A DNA stretch of 10,326 nucleotides from Pseudomonadota bacterium (GTDB lineage: Bacteria; Pseudomonadota; Alphaproteobacteria; Rhizobiales; Aestuariivirgaceae): positions 1 through 10,326 of the forward strand of contig JAEKFU010000317.1 in assembly GCA_016522385.1 (NCBI GenBank). The letters are read 5' to 3'. Below the pieces are notes generated by a model. That model made no database searches and had not been told where the DNA came from. It saw only the letters and a program-made list of their open reading frames with translations. A program made the position numbers and the translations under genes. The stretch's first letter is position 1. Every line of letters starts with the position of its first letter. Positions 1 to 6,689 of the stretch are shown here, one piece after another.

Positions 1-787
1 CAAGTGCGCATGGTGCGAAGATATCTACTTCCGTGCTCAATATTTCATCGGGTGCGACGGCGTGCGCATCAAAGGTCTCGCAGGCCCGGCTCACTTTACT
101 CTTGTCGATGTCGGCAACTGTGAGCGCAGCTCCCCGTTTCTTTAGCAACTTGCACAGTTCGAACCCGACATTCCCCAATCCCTGAACTGCGACCTTAACA
201 CCGTTCAGGACAGTGCGGTCACACCAATGAGCCGTCGCCGCCTCAATTCCCAGCAGCACACCCTTGGCGGTCATGAATGATGGATCACCGCTGCCGCCTT
301 TCGTCGTGCCTGTGACGTTTGCTGCAAACCGGCTGACAAAATCAATGTCCTCAAGCCGCATGCCGACATCCTCACCGGTAACGAACATGCCGTCGAGCGA
401 GGCCAAGAGACCACCGTATGATGATAAGAGGGCTTTCGTCTTGCGCTTTTTGGGGTCGCCGATAATGACGGCTTTGCCGCCACCATAGGGCAGACCCGTA
501 ATGGCCGATTTCAGAGTCATCGCTCTCGACAAGTTGAGGGCATCGCTTACTGCGGCGCTCAAACCTGGGTACGGCCACATACGCGTGCCCCCAAGTGCCG
601 GCCCCAAAGTTCGGTCATGGATAGCGACGATAGCGATAAGGCCAGCGTCAGGATCGTTCTTGATCAGGACGCGTTCGTGGGAGTCGTAGCCCTCAAGCTG
701 GCGTGCAAACTCCAATATGTTCGTGCTGTCTGATGCCCTGGCGAGAATTTCCAGCGCGGAATCTGATCGTGCCTTGTGGATTGCCAT
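1..787 (-). CDS. Leucine/Glu/Phe/Val dehydrogenase family protein, 3' end missing
   Basis: NAD-dependent oxidative deamination of a branched-chain or aromatic amino acid to its 2-oxo acid is the likely reaction; the enzyme would be cytosolic. Reading from ATG at 787 the frame stays open for 262 codons to the window edge. The family is usually about 350 residues, so roughly 90 C-terminal residues are missing. The glycine-rich catalytic motif PYGGGK ends at Lys105, and a second Lys, in AMTLK, sits 12 residues earlier at Lys93. This spacing matches the two active-site lysines of Bacillus leucine dehydrogenase (K68 and K80). The dinucleotide-binding loop GLGNVG is at 203-208. GGTRMWPY (around residues 70-77) is also typical. 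There is no strong Shine-Dalgarno before the ATG. Substrate preference (Leu, Val, Phe) cannot be read from the part present. The reading frame and family are certain; the exact substrate is inference. Confidence 0.93.
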   Translation of the reverse strand, partial: MAIHKARSDSALEILARASDSTNILEFARQLEGYDSHERVLIKNDPDAGLIAIVAIHDRTLGPALGGTRMWPYPGLSAAVSDALNLSRAMTLKSAITGLPYGGGKAVIIGDPKKRKTKALLSSYGGLLASLDGMFVTGEDVGMRLEDIDFVSRFAANVTGTTKGGSGDPSFMTAKGVLLGIEAATAHWCDRTVLNGVKVAVQGLGNVGFELCKLLKKRGAALTVADIDKSKVSRACETFDAHAVAPDEILSTEVDIFAPCAL

Positions 788-822
788 TTGTGATTTCAGT
801 GATTCGGTCCCAGCTCGGCGAG

Positions 823-852
823 AGTATATCAAAAAACATCAAACACTACGAA
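823..852 (-). promoter_or_regulatory. Possible promoter of the amino-acid dehydrogenase gene
   Basis: On the minus strand TATACT (823-828) is a good -10 hexamer. TTCGTA (847-852) is a poor -35 match at 18 bp spacing. It would give a leader of about 30 nt before the ATG at 787. This is pattern matching only; alphaproteobacterial promoters are often weak matches. Confidence 0.35.
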
Positions 853-949
853 CCGCCGGTGAGCGCAATGTAGGCCCATAGCAAAGGATCGCCGAAAACT
901 GACACAGCAATTCGGCACAAGGCAATGCCGGCCGAGGGGCCGTCCACAC

Positions 950-1126
950 ATGGCAGTTCCCATGTCCGTTCTTCCATGCAAATGTGCGCAATCGAATATG
1001 AAGCAGATCGTAGCTCATGATGCTGCTACGAATGGCGATCGCGAAGTCGAAAAGCCCGGCGACGTGGTAACGGCTGTTTCCGACGACTCGGCCTCTTTAA
1101 TCGGGCGCAGTAGCGCAGCGAATTAA
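950..1126 (+). CDS. Possible 58-aa small protein with a KPGD motif
   Basis: An ATG-to-TAA frame of 58 codons lies alone in the gap between the dehydrogenase and the cupredoxin gene. The second half reads EKPGDVVTAVSDDSASLIG and ends in RSSAAN. This resembles the pattern of short phage-associated proteins in which a 'PGD' turn is followed by alternating valines, an acidic stretch, then A..LI and small residues (compare DUF7210-like proteins). A GAGG lies at 934-937, rather far from the first ATG; ATG codons at 962 and 998 are alternatives, the last starting MKQIVAHD. No other phage gene is near, so it could be a lone remnant or a chance frame. Not firmly recognised. Confidence 0.3.
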   Translation: MAVPMSVLPCKCAQSNMKQIVAHDAATNGDREVEKPGDVVTAVSDDSASLIGRSSAAN

Positions 1127-1229
1127 CTTTCCAAGAATCCGAGCCGGTAGACCAAGACGAGAATCTTCGATCTAATCATTGCCTACTGAGGTCTGCGCGT
1201 AAGCACCTTGGCAGCATCAATTCATGAAA

Positions 1230-1257
1230 TTGACAAATTAACGTCTGAGTAATGTCG
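1230..1257 (+). promoter_or_regulatory. Perfect -35 hexamer upstream of the cupredoxin gene
   Basis: TTGACA at 1230-1235 is an exact -35 consensus. No good -10 lies at 16-18 bp (ATGTCG or TGTCGA), so the promoter is only possible. It would give a long leader of over 100 nt before the ATG at 1370. The stretch 1127-1369 otherwise holds no recognisable gene. Confidence 0.2.
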
Positions 1258-1369
1258 ACTGCGCGATCAGTTAATAACTGCTTCAATTGATGTTTACCGA
1301 GTATCTAAGCCGTTGCCCCAGTGCCTGATCGCTCAAGGGGCTGTCAACGTAAGTCTCAAAGTGTGAATA

Positions 1370-2392
1370 ATGGATCAGGCTGTCAGTCTCTTGGGGAACT
1401 TGGGAGCAAAAGTTTCCGTTCAACCTGTTGCGGCATTCCTATTTACACTCTGGCTGGGACTGGTGTTTGTTAATACGTCACCTTTGCTGGCGCATTCCAC
1501 GACTGAAGCACCTACTAGCGGATTGCCAGTGAGCGAGCAATCACCCGACAGCACCGCCGCGCAACATGGCCCTCATGGGCAGGACATCCGAACTGTTACG
1601 ATTGGGATGCAGCAATTGTCTTTCGACAGAAAGACAATATCGGTGACAGCGGGCGAGCAGGTACGATTTGTAATCCGTAATACAAGTGACCTGCCACATG
1701 ATTTTACACTTGGTACGTCACAGGTTCAGCAGGACCGTCGATTTCTCCTGCGCGTGCTGGCCGAGGCGAACTTGCTCGAGAAGGGCACGCAGCTGATTAG
1801 CTTGTTCGATACAGCGGATGCGGTCTTTGTAGCGCCGGGTGAAACCAAACAGCTCATCTGGAAATTCAGCAGCTCTGGTGAAATTGAGTTCGGGTGCAAC
1901 CTCCCATTGCACTACGAAGCTGGCATGAAGGGCAGTTTCAGCATCGCTCCCGATGATCCTCAGGGGAGGATTACGGGATCAGCTGATCGACTTCCGCTCA
2001 CAATGAAAGTCTTGCCGCGAAGAAAACCGAAGCGCGTTCGCTCGTATAAGTCGGGTGATACGAAACTGAAAGTTCCGCCATTACCGCGTACTCGGCCATT
2101 CTCACATAGCCGATCTGGTGCGCCTTTGCGTCAGAGTTCGCAGAACGAGCGTCGCATTGTTCAGGGACGGCAGAAAACTAGCGTGAACTACAATATTGCC
2201 ACCACTGGCGACAGGCGTGATTATGGCGACCGTGGCTCCCATAACTCTGACCGCGCTAAAGCTCAAGGCGCGGTGAGTGTAAGTGGCGCCAGTGCCAGCG
2301 GCACTAGTGCGAGCGGCGGCAGTGGCAGTGGCGGCGGTGTAAGCGGTGGCAGTGTAAGCGGTGGCAGTGGAAGCGGCGGCGGTGGAAATTAA
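1370..2392 (+). CDS. Exported cupredoxin-like copper protein with basic linker and Ser/Gly tail
   Basis: Probable periplasmic or membrane-anchored copper protein of 340 residues. Residues 19-41 form a hydrophobic export segment ending LLA-HS; whether it is cleaved is unclear. Residues about 72-194 form a plastocyanin/azurin-like beta domain with type 1 copper ligands visible: His110 in LPHDF, then Cys176, His181 and Met186 in FGCNLPLHYEAGM (C-x4-H-x4-M). Residues about 217-290 are rich in Arg/Lys (PRRKPKRVR). Residues 303-340 are almost only Ser, Gly, Ala and Val. Most small cupredoxins end soon after the Met ligand, so the roughly 150-residue basic plus Ser/Gly extension is unusual and may bind the cell surface, polyanions or a partner. 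There is no clear ribosome binding site at the ATG, so the start is uncertain. No copper operon gene is adjacent. Electron transfer or copper handling is inferred from the ligand set alone. Confidence 0.85.
   Translation: MDQAVSLLGNLGAKVSVQPVAAFLFTLWLGLVFVNTSPLLAHSTTEAPTSGLPVSEQSPDSTAAQHGPHGQDIRTVTIGMQQLSFDRKTISVTAGEQVRFVIRNTSDLPHDFTLGTSQVQQDRRFLLRVLAEANLLEKGTQLISLFDTADAVFVAPGETKQLIWKFSSSGEIEFGCNLPLHYEAGMKGSFSIAPDDPQGRITGSADRLPLTMKVLPRRKPKRVRSYKSGDTKLKVPPLPRTRPFSHSRSGAPLRQSSQNERRIVQGRQKTSVNYNIATTGDRRDYGDRGSHNSDRAKAQGAVSVSGASASGTSASGGSGSGGGVSGGSVSGGSGSGGGGN
2339..2383 (+). repeat. 15-bp tandem repeat in the Ser/Gly tail
   Basis: Two identical 15-bp units (gtaagcggtggcagt at 2339-2353 and 2354-2368) are followed by a third, diverged one (2369-2383). 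They encode VSGGS, VSGGS and GSGGG. Looser Ser/Gly/Ala codon repeats extend back to about 2277. The unit is a multiple of three, so copy-number change would lengthen or shorten the tail without breaking the frame. Confidence 0.85.
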
Positions 2393-2406
2393 GCCCTTTC
2401 CAATGA

Positions 2407-2583
2407 CGCTCTTACGTGCGAGCCGGTGATCTTTCGTCCGCCTGGCATGCTTGTGTCCACGCGCAGGGCATGAACAACCTCGCTTGGATTTATCAACCGG
2501 ATCGCGGAGTTTCCCGGGACGAAACCTTAGCCGCAAATTGGATGTCCCAAGCACTCAAGAAGTGCAACGAACTTTCGAGTTGA
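2407..2583 (+). pseudogene. Remnant of a Sel1-like repeat protein
   Basis: This frame is open between stops at 2404 and 2581 and has an ATG at 2470. From there it reads MNNLAWIYQPDRGVSRDETL followed by AANWMSQALKK, then stops. It matches the Sel1-like repeat pattern A-x-NNL-G/A-x-x-Y-x-x-G-x-GV-x-x-D-x-x-x-A-x-x-W-x-x-x-A closely, with one change (Gly to Asp in the DRGV turn). Only one repeat of about 36 residues is left. Real Sel1 proteins carry several repeats and usually a signal peptide; neither is seen upstream, where the cupredoxin gene ends at 2392. It is therefore most likely the 3' end of a deleted gene. A genuine 37-aa single-repeat protein is possible but less likely. Confidence 0.6.
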
Positions 2584-2891
2584 TCAGTTGACAACGAAGT
2601 CTAACAATCGGAATCGTCGTTTTCCCAGAGAAGTCCTGAAGGGCGTTCACGGCGATTGTGGATGCGGTTTCAGAGATATTAGATTTCCGCCAAGAAATCC
2701 GGCTCTCCAAAAAATGGAGTTTTCAACAGTATCGACCCGCACGAGACATCATAGCCGAAGATCCAATAATATTGCTGCGATTACCAAGCGAGTCTTAGTG
2801 TTTGAGTGAGCTGCATTGCGGCCCGATGCCAAGTGGCCGAACACTGTGTGCTAGATTGAAATTCATTCGATCCAGAGCCGAGGGCCGAACA
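2584..2891 (+). other. Gap without a recognisable gene
   Basis: A 73-codon frame starting at TTG 2588 is composed mostly of Arg, Asn and Ser, matches nothing I recognise and has no ribosome binding site. The minus strand also shows nothing. Upstream in-frame starts for the GFA gene (TTG 2802, ATG 2826) fall in its last part. Confidence 0.5.
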
Positions 2892-3347
2892 GTGACCAGG
2901 GAACATGATACAGCGGCATCAGGAGGATGCCATTGCGGCGCGGTGCGTTACGAGGTGTTCGGCAGCCCCGTTTACGTACCCTATTGCCATTGCGAAAGCT
3001 GCCGCAAGACCAGTGGCGCGCCGGTAGTAATGTACGTCATGTTCGAGCGAACTCAGGTTCGTTTCACCAAGGGCAATCGCAAGCTCTACCGGTCGTCTGC
3101 GACCGCTGAGCGGGGGTTTTGTCGTGATTGTGGTACTCCATTGACCTGGGAAGGTGATTGGGGCGGAAAGTCAGTGATTGAAGTCCACATTAGCACTTTG
3201 GAAGATCCGGAGCGCTTTCCCCCCGACCGTCATGTGTTCCATTCCGAGAGGTTAAGCTGGTTCGATGTTGCTGATCGGCTGCCGCGATACTCAGGCACGA
3301 GCGTGAACGCGGAACCGTACAGCTATCGACCAACTGTGGAATTCTGA
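2892..3347 (+). CDS. GFA / CENP-V domain zinc protein
   Basis: Member of the glutathione-dependent formaldehyde-activating (GFA) superfamily, a Zn-binding beta-tent fold. From GTG 2892 it is 151 residues, the normal family size. All seven expected cysteines are visible: Cys13 and Cys15 in GGCHCGAVRY, Cys32, Cys34 and Cys37 in CHCESC, and Cys77 and Cys80 in CRDCGTPL. I chose GTG 2892 because CGAGGG (2879-2884) lies 7 bases upstream and the domain starts ten residues later. An in-frame ATG at 2826 would add 22 residues (no clear ribosome binding site), and the frame itself is open from TTG 2802. Most members have no proven formaldehyde activity; some process thiol adducts. No formaldehyde or glutathione gene is adjacent, so the substrate is unknown. 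It converges with the cyclase gene downstream. Confidence 0.9.
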   Translation: MTREHDTAASGGCHCGAVRYEVFGSPVYVPYCHCESCRKTSGAPVVMYVMFERTQVRFTKGNRKLYRSSATAERGFCRDCGTPLTWEGDWGGKSVIEVHISTLEDPERFPPDRHVFHSERLSWFDVADRLPRYSGTSVNAEPYSYRPTVEF

Positions 3348-3372
3348 CCAAACGTAAAGACTCGACACTTCC

Positions 3373-3390
3373 ACGGTGGCACCCGTTTTT
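3373..3390 (+). terminator. Weak hairpin plus T run after the GFA gene
   Basis: ACGG (3373-3376) can pair with CCGT (3383-3386) across a 6-base loop, and five T (3386-3390) follow. The 4-bp stem is short for an intrinsic terminator, but the site lies in the 47-bp gap between two convergent genes, where one is expected. Confidence 0.3.
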
Positions 3391-3394
3391 ACAT

Positions 3395-5177
3395 CTAGTC
3401 CGGTAGTCCGGCATTGCAGAGCCCGTCGAACAATCGATCCGCGTCCGCAGCGTTCTTGTACTGTATTGGCCAAACCTTTTTCCAAGCCTCTAACGTGCGC
3501 TCAGGAGGATTTGCCATCTCATTGCCAGCCACCGCGAGAAATTCCTTCAGTACCGTTTGCGCTTCACCCAAGTGACCTGCATTGGCGAGGGCTGAGGCGA
3601 GCCAGCCTCTGGTCCAGTTGACTGTCGGCTCGAGGGAACTGAGTTCCGAAATTGCATCCTCAAACTTGCCAGCTGTAAGATAAGTGATGCCCTTCACGCG
3701 CGTAATCCAGCCTGCTTCAACCGGGTCGAGACGCGCCAAGTCATCGAACAAAGCAATCGCGGCGTCCGGTTCGCCGATTGCTGCGAGGTAGTTTGCGTAT
3801 AGACCCAATGCCTTTGTATCGTTTGGGTTTAATCGGAGAGCCTTTTCGATGTGCTTGGTGGCCTGATCAAACTCCCGCTGGTAAATGTGAAGCATACAAA
3901 GATGCGCATGAGTCATGCCATCGCCATCATCTAGGGAGAGCGCACGTTGGGCAGTCTCTAACGCTTCAGTGAACTCGGCGTCCCTGTCTTGTGACCAACA
4001 CATCATCCAATACCAAAATTTAATGAGTGATAGTTGGCGGTATGCAATGGCAAGTTCAGGATCCAGATTGATCGCCTTGCGCAGACACTGTTCGGCGGCC
4101 TGATAGTCGTGCCTGGTATTGCGATCCTGCAGTGCCTGAGCCTTCAGGCTGAGATCGTATGCCTTTAGGTTTGCACCGCCCATTGTAGCGGCGCGATGCT
4201 TGTTGGCTGCTTCTATACGGCCGCCCAGTGTAGTAACGATTGCCCTGACCAATTCGTCTTGAACCGCAAAGATGTCCTCCATATCGCGATCATATCGTTC
4301 CGCCCAGATTTGGGCCGCAGAATCAGTGTCAACGAGCTTTGCTGTAACGCGAACTCGTTTGCCGGCCTTTCGTGCACTGCCTTCAACAATGTAACGTACG
4401 CCAAGTTTGTGACCGACCTGCGAAACGTCGGTAGGTTGGCCCTTGAATGAAAATGATGAGTTGCGCGCAACAACTGTTAACGAATGAAAGCGGGACATCT
4501 CGGTAATGATGTCCTCTGTAATGCCGTCGACGAAGTATTCCTGTTCAGGATCGCCCGACATGTTTACGAAGGGCAATACAGCGATTGACGGTTTGCCGGA
4601 CGATGACAACTGTTCATCGGATTGGGCAGGCATCGCGGCTGCCGTTTTTTCGTCCAAGACCAGGTGCCATACGTGTACAGGACGTGCGATGTTCTTGACT
4701 TCATGCTCGCCACCGTCTTGCCAGGCGAGACCCAGACGATCCCGGACCTGCCGATAGGCATCGTCGGACAATGTGATACCGCCCGGTTTGCTCAACGTCT
4801 CCAGGCGCGCTGCAATGTTGATCCCATCACCCAACAGATCATCACCCTCAACAACGACATCCCCCGATATTGATACCGGCACGAAACAGAATTCGCTGAT
4901 CCTGTGCCAATTCTTGATTTCGATTAGCGATATCGTTCAGCATAGAAGACCAACACCGGACCGCATCAACCACGCTGGGAAACTCCAAAAGTAAGCTGTC
5001 TCCGGCGGTATTGGCGACCCGCCCGCCAAATACGTCAATCGAAGGATCAATGACCTCGTTACGAAGGGTGCGCAGGTTGCGGAGCGTGCCTTCCTCATCG
5101 ACCTCAACGAGGTGCGAAAATCCGACCAAGTCCGCCACCAAAACTGCCGTCAATCTTCGTTTGGTGCGCTCAGGCAT
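3395..5177 (-). pseudogene. Class III cyclase - TolB-N - TPR protein A, frameshifted
   Basis: Soluble signalling protein of about 593 residues once one base is removed; a paralogue of protein B at 6690. The first part (ATG 5177, residues 1-105) is the start of a class III nucleotide cyclase domain: metal Asp16 in VADLVGF and Asp60 in NTAGDS. The frame then ends at TGA 4848. The second part continues in the +1 frame (GTG-initiated frame from 4882) with DVVVEGDD and GDGINIAAR, giving Asp113, Asn120 and Arg124 in repaired numbering. A TolB-N domain follows, beginning KPSIAVLPF at about 195, then TPR-like helices (about 325-480) and the family end AGLPD. The break lies in a run of five C on the plus strand (4861-4865); one C less restores GINIGDVVVEG. 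The position of the purine-selecting Lys holds Asn56. This may be a true pseudogene, a sequencing error, or two pieces. The 3' frame alone would lack half the cyclase domain. No good ribosome binding site is seen at 5177. Confidence 0.85.
4861..4865 (-). other. Frameshift site in cyclase A (G5 run on coding strand)
   Basis: The coding strand reads ATC GGG GGA TGT CGT TGT TGA. Dropping one G gives ATC GGG GAT GTC GTT GTT GAG, which encodes the family sequence IGDVVVE and joins both frames without losing any residue. Confidence 0.85.
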
Positions 5178-5452
5178 GGTTGAAGTCTACCGGCACCGGG
5201 TAGCCGTGGGAACCACACAGTCGAGGCAATCCCTCGTTGCGGCAACTTCTGCCATTTGTTCTGCCAACGGCTCCTCAGCCGGCATCGCACCATACATCAT
5301 GACGTCAAGGCTGAATGTCCGATCCTTGTCCTCAACGGAGGTCCGGTTGATCTTCGCTCTTAGTCTGCTATTCACCGAAAAAAGATTGTGGCTGTTCCGA
5401 TGCCTATTTTTCAATGACTTATATCCACTTTGGACAGCTCACACCTAAAAGC
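5178..5452. other. Gap between cyclase A and the PhyH-like gene
   Basis: 275 bp upstream of cyclase A, on whose strand the promoter would be expected. A 75-codon minus-strand frame from TTG 5414 has no ribosome binding site or recognisable domain. TTGACG (5303-5308, minus strand) is a possible -35 without a matching -10. I see no gene here. Confidence 0.5.
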
Positions 5453-6284
5453 TCAGGTCCGACGCCAGACAACTGGGCAGATGTCGCAGACTACGGGGTC
5501 TCCTGGCTTGACGCCGTAGCGCAATATTTCTTCGCTAATGTGCGGATCGTCATCATCGCCGGGAAGGATGCGAAATCGTGCGTCGTCACCCAGCCATTGA
5601 ACCGAAACGGACCGGCGACCTAAGCCTGCGGGCAGATTACCCGATCCGCCGTGGGCGGTCATTCCGTGAAAGACCAGACAATCTCCCGGGTCCATGTCCC
5701 ACGCCAATATCTCGTAGTCCTCGCGGTGAGCCTCGATATCCGGAAAAGCAGATTGCTCAGTACGGTCGTCGCCCTCATAGCGAGTACTGAAAAACGCCGG
5801 TCGTGCATAGTCGGTCTTCCAACGATGCGAACCACGCACGAATTGGAGCGCCGTTTCTCGCGGTACTTTATCGAGCGACATCCACACACTACACGCATCG
5901 TTTCCAGCTGCCGACCAGGATTTCTGATCTTGGTGCCACGGCGTTCTGGCGCCGGTACCCGGGGATCTAACGAAGACGGTAATGTAAAACAGGATGGCCT
6001 GCTCAGAACCCATCAGACGGGCAACTGCTTCAGCCATCGGGGACCTCCAGCATGAAGCGATCATATGCATTGACTTCACCCAGGATTCTGGCATCGAAAA
6101 AAAAGTGCGCGTCGTTTGCCGGATCATTGACAAACTCAATCGTGCGCTTGCTCGGACTGCGCAGGTTGTCTTCAATGCCCTCGGCGACAACGTCCAGCCA
6201 TTCAGGCTCAATGACATTCTTGAGCAAAACAACGCCATCATTCTGATAGCTGGAAATCTGATCATCTGTAATCAAGGTGCTCAT
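5453..6284 (-). pseudogene. Phytanoyl-CoA dioxygenase (PhyH)-like protein, frameshifted
   Basis: Fe(II)/2-oxoglutarate-dependent oxygenase of the PhyH family, about 276 residues after repair, a normal length. The N-terminal frame starts at ATG 6284 with GAGG five bases upstream (MSTLITDDQISSYQNDG) and runs to TGA at 6030. The C-terminal frame begins at about 6040 with PMAEAVARLMGS. The iron ligands are visible: His117 and Asp119 in TPWHQDQ, and the distal His211 in TAHGGSGN. Arg223/Arg224 in GRRSVS is the likely 2-oxoglutarate anchor. Removing one base from a GGGG run (6039-6042, plus strand) gives RFMLEVPMAEAVARLMG, which aligns with family members without a gap. The substrate is unknown; PhyH relatives hydroxylate acyl-CoAs, lipids or small metabolites. 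Both catalytic motifs lie downstream of the break, so the separate N-terminal piece cannot be active. It lies on the same strand as cyclase A, 275 bp upstream. Confidence 0.85.
6039..6042 (-). other. Frameshift site in the PhyH-like gene (C4 run on coding strand)
   Basis: The coding strand reads GAG GTC CCC GAT GGC TGA. Deleting one C gives GAG GTC CCG ATG GCT GAA (EVPMAE) and restores the full domain. The lesion is the same type, +1 in a G/C run, as in cyclase A. Confidence 0.8.
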
Positions 6285-6328
6285 GGGAACCTCGTTCGGT
6301 GCCTGACGGGGCTGCCCCACATCGTGCT

Positions 6329-6337
6329 AGTATCACA
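6329..6337 (-). promoter_or_regulatory. Possible extended -10 of the PhyH-like gene
   Basis: The minus strand reads TGT-GATACT (6337-6329), an extended -10 element with 4 of 6 matches in the hexamer. It lies about 45 bp before the ATG at 6284. No convincing -35 is seen. Confidence 0.3.
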
Positions 6338-6362
6338 TAAAAATCGTCTGGCACGGAGGCCC

Positions 6363-6620
6363 ATGAAGTACTCCAACGACGCACTCCCCTCGGCGTTGTT
6401 ATGCTGTTTGACGTATCTTGTCTGGATGCTCGGCTACTGGATACCAGCGTGCAGACTTACCGTTTCTGGCAGTTTGAGAAGTAAGCAGGCCTCTACCGGT
6501 TCGTCGACACTTACTCAGAAACCGGACAATCCAAGACCGGGCGACGGTATTGTCGTCGTGATCCGAATTTCGAATTTGTCTTTGCAGCGTATGCAGTCAA
6601 CGCCGCAGCAGATCCGATGA
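6363..6620 (+). CDS. Doubtful 85-aa ORF with a hydrophobic N-terminus
   Basis: An ATG at 6363 is preceded by a full GGAGG (6355-6359), though only three bases away, and the frame is open for 85 codons. It begins MKYSNDALPSALLCC and continues LTYLVWMLGYWIPACR, a single hydrophobic stretch around residues 10-30 that could be a signal or membrane segment. The rest is polar and unrecognised. A competing frame (from 6341, ATG 6401) contains one in-frame TAA at 6482 and then reads FEFVFAAYAVNAAADPMS, which looks at least as protein-like. So the region could be a decayed gene in that other frame. It lies between the divergent PhyH-like and cyclase B genes. Confidence 0.25.
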   Translation: MKYSNDALPSALLCCLTYLVWMLGYWIPACRLTVSGSLRSKQASTGSSTLTQKPDNPRPGDGIVVVIRISNLSLQRMQSTPQQIR

Positions 6621-6625
6621 GTCAA

Positions 6626-6654
6626 TAGACAGCATCTAGAGCCGATCCTAGACT
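6626..6654 (+). promoter_or_regulatory. Possible promoter of cyclase B
   Basis: TAGACA (6626-6631; 5 of 6 to the -35) and TAGACT (6649-6654; 4 of 6 to the -10) are separated by exactly 17 bp. Transcription would start near 6661, giving a leader of about 30 nt before the ATG at 6690. Confidence 0.4.
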
Positions 6655-6689
6655 ATGTTACTTAATTGGTCTTGGAGAAGGTTAGCGAA

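Noticed and set aside
2102..2554. 150-codon minus-strand frame with Thr/Ala-rich repeats
   Set aside because: It is the antisense reading of the Ser/Gly repeat tail of the cupredoxin gene and of the Sel1 remnant; its repeats only mirror the plus-strand ones.
5300..5307. Palindrome TGACGTCA
   Set aside because: An 8-bp palindrome is expected by chance and there is no second copy or nearby promoter to make it an operator.
5187..5414. 75-codon minus-strand frame upstream of cyclase A
   Set aside because: TTG start, no ribosome binding site, no recognisable content.
5011..5448. 145-codon plus-strand frame
   Set aside because: Antisense to the N-terminal cyclase A sequence, with no domain or ribosome binding site.
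5994..6620. 208-codon plus-strand frame across the PhyH-like gene and its upstream gap
   Set aside because: The first part is antisense to PhyH coding sequence; only the portion from ATG 6363 has any independent support.
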